Shown in pieces: positions 5,679 through 6,871 of a DNA stretch of 6,871 bases (its first letter is position 1; every line of letters begins with the position of its first letter). The position numbers and the translations under genes are program-made. The DNA comes from Puniceicoccales bacterium. Its GTDB lineage: Bacteria; Verrucomicrobiota; Verrucomicrobiia; Opitutales; LL51. The DNA is taken from NCBI GenBank assembly GCA_031268545.1, contig JAIRXD010000048.1, positions 1-6,871 on the forward strand, in the 5' to 3' direction. The notes below the pieces were generated by a model, which worked only from the letters and a program-made list of their open reading frames with translations, was not told the DNA's origin and did not search any database.

Positions 5679-6785
5679 ATGTTTGCCCATTATACAAATT
5701 ACCTGATCAAATTGCAAAAGGCAAATCTATTAAGATCCCTCGAGGTTCCAAAACAGGTCCGGTTGGATTTTTCCAGCAACGATTACCTGGGATTGGCAAA
5801 CTCGCCATCTCTTTTAGAGGCGGGCTATGAAACGGCAAGGCTATATGGCTCAGGAAGTACCGGGTCAAGGCTTTTATCCGGAAACAGTAATCTATTCGAA
5901 GACTTCGAGGCTCAAATTGCAACTGATTCCAGGACCGAATCTGCCCTGCTATTCAACTCAGGCTTCGATGCTAATATTGGAATTTTTTCTTCGCTTTTTG
6001 ACAAAAATGACCTGATGATTTTTGATAAATTAAACCACGCAAGCATGTATCGTGGCGCGGCACTTTGCGGCGCTAAATTACTGCGATATAATCACTTGGA
6101 CTATATCATGCTTGAACATATTTTGAAAAATAACGCAAATAAATATAAAACAATTGTACTGGCTTCGGAAACCCTGTTCGGCATGGATGGTGACCTGGCA
6201 GATCTAAAAACCTTAGCACATCTATCAACCACTTACAATACAATGCTGTATCTGGATGAGGCCCATGCAATTGGAATACAAGGCCAAGATGGCTATGGAT
6301 TGGCAACAGGCTTTGAACTGGATAAAAATCGAACGATTTTGATGGGCACATTCAGCAAAGCCCTGGGCTCAACCGGTGGATACGTGGCCTGCAATACATT
6401 GATTAAAAACATTTTAATAAACCGATGTCCTAGCTTTATATATTCGACGGCCCTGGCACCGTTCTGCATCGGAGCCTCGGCCTGTGCCTGGGAAATCGTA
6501 AAAACAAAAACAAAAGAACGAATGGGTCTGATCGAAACATCCAATGGGCTAAGAAATGCACTTAATGCACTTGGCTATAACACATTAGGAAACAATACTC
6601 CTATCATTCCAGTGCAATTCAACTCCTGCGATGAAATGACTAGAAAAAAAGAAAATTTGTATAAAAATGGCATACTGGTATCAGGCCTGCGTCGACCAAC
6701 CGTACCAAGTCCTCGCCTGCGTATCGCACTTAATATCAAGCACATAGAAAGCGATATCACCGAATTATTAAAAGCTCTTTCATGA
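5679..6785 (+). CDS. bioF: 8-amino-7-oxononanoate synthase (biotin synthesis)
   Basis: This 368-residue PLP enzyme of the alpha-oxoamine synthase family condenses pimeloyl-ACP (or -CoA) with alanine to give 8-amino-7-oxononanoate, the first step of assembling the biotin rings. Visible family landmarks in order: FSSNDYLGLA (31-40), GSGSTGSRLLSGN (57-69), FNSGFDAN (92-99), the cofactor-stacking His in DKLNHAS (H120), ETLFGMDGD (164-172), DEAHAIGIQG (193-202, with PLP-contacting D193 and H196), TFSKALGSTGG (224-234, with Schiff-base K227) and a late SPRLRIALN stretch. It is slightly shorter than the usual 380-390 residues. An in-frame TGA stands directly before the ATG at 5679, so the start cannot be further upstream. 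A related synthase (2-amino-3-ketobutyrate CoA ligase) is less likely, given the overlap with a possible BioH-type esterase gene. No BirA operator or Shine-Dalgarno sequence was seen. Confidence 0.88.
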   Translation: MFAHYTNYLIKLQKANLLRSLEVPKQVRLDFSSNDYLGLANSPSLLEAGYETARLYGSGSTGSRLLSGNSNLFEDFEAQIATDSRTESALLFNSGFDANIGIFSSLFDKNDLMIFDKLNHASMYRGAALCGAKLLRYNHLDYIMLEHILKNNANKYKTIVLASETLFGMDGDLADLKTLAHLSTTYNTMLYLDEAHAIGIQGQDGYGLATGFELDKNRTILMGTFSKALGSTGGYVACNTLIKNILINRCPSFIYSTALAPFCIGASACAWEIVKTKTKERMGLIETSNGLRNALNALGYNTLGNNTPIIPVQFNSCDEMTRKKENLYKNGILVSGLRRPTVPSPRLRIALNIKHIESDITELLKALS

Positions 6786-6871
6786 ATGACTACGCCTTTG
6801 TTTTGGCCCACGGTTTCGGTTTTAATGACAACTATTGGAAAAATTTCATTCAGCAACTTGGCAGTACAAAA
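6782..6871 (+). CDS. Alpha/beta hydrolase, N-terminal 30 codons; possible BioH-type esterase (cut by window edge)
   Basis: The ATG at 6782 overlaps the bioF stop (ATGA), and the frame stays open for 30 codons to the window end. The visible residues begin with a short strand (YAFVLAHG, 4-11) followed by FGFNDNYW (12-19). This is the oxyanion-hole HG motif and following loop of alpha/beta hydrolases, close in form to the HGWG-type start of BioH. BioH and its functional equivalents cut pimeloyl-ACP methyl ester to give the pimeloyl-ACP used by BioF, and such genes commonly sit next to bioF. The overlap and fold support this, but the catalytic Ser, Asp and His lie outside the window, so the exact function remains an inference and no gene symbol is given. 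Confidence 0.65.
   Translation, partial: MNDYAFVLAHGFGFNDNYWKNFIQQLGSTK

Noticed and set aside
5621..5830. Open frame of 69 codons from a TTG, overlapping the start of bioF
   Set aside because: It overlaps bioF by 152 bases in another frame, and its part inside bioF is explained by that well-supported gene. The upstream part is discussed as a possible remnant.

Overview
This window comes from a Gram-negative bacterium with moderately AT-rich DNA. It encodes a Skp/OmpH-like envelope protein, a FabZ dehydratase, phosphatidylglycerol synthesis enzymes and a protein that looks like a type III secretion chaperone. The style of the OmpH-like protein (long charged coiled coil, extra C-terminal tail), the near absence of Shine-Dalgarno sequences and the secretion chaperone suggest a host-associated member of the Planctomycetes-Verrucomicrobia-Chlamydiae group, perhaps Verrucomicrobiota. 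This placement is an inference from protein style; no marker gene is present.

Left half (1-2663, minus strand): a compact envelope and lipid run, read right to left. It starts with an unrecognised protein with a very acidic tail (2663-1998) that overlaps fabZ. After an 84-bp gap holding a good promoter candidate come an OmpH/Skp-like probable lipoprotein, pgsA (GTG start) and the first 57 codons of pgpA, which runs off the window edge. PgsA makes phosphatidylglycerol phosphate and PgpA dephosphorylates it, so the two adjacent genes encode consecutive steps.

Centre (2664-4212): a divergent intergenic region of about 170 bp, then mgtE on the plus strand, a full-length magnesium channel/transporter with N domain, paired CBS domains and a five-helix membrane domain.

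Right half (4213-6871, plus strand): a probable CesT-type secretion chaperone (4271-4750), then, one base later, a 241-residue polar, unrecognised protein with two calcium-loop-like repeats. Gene order suggests this is the chaperone's cargo, a candidate effector, and it is the most interesting part of the window. A 201-bp gap follows that shows coding-like but interrupted reading frames. Then comes bioF (biotin synthesis), overlapping by 4 bp the start of an alpha/beta hydrolase that could be a BioH-type pimeloyl-ACP esterase and is cut by the window end.

No RNA gene, insertion sequence, CRISPR array or convincing rho-independent terminator was seen. No stretch longer than about 200 bases lacks a gene.
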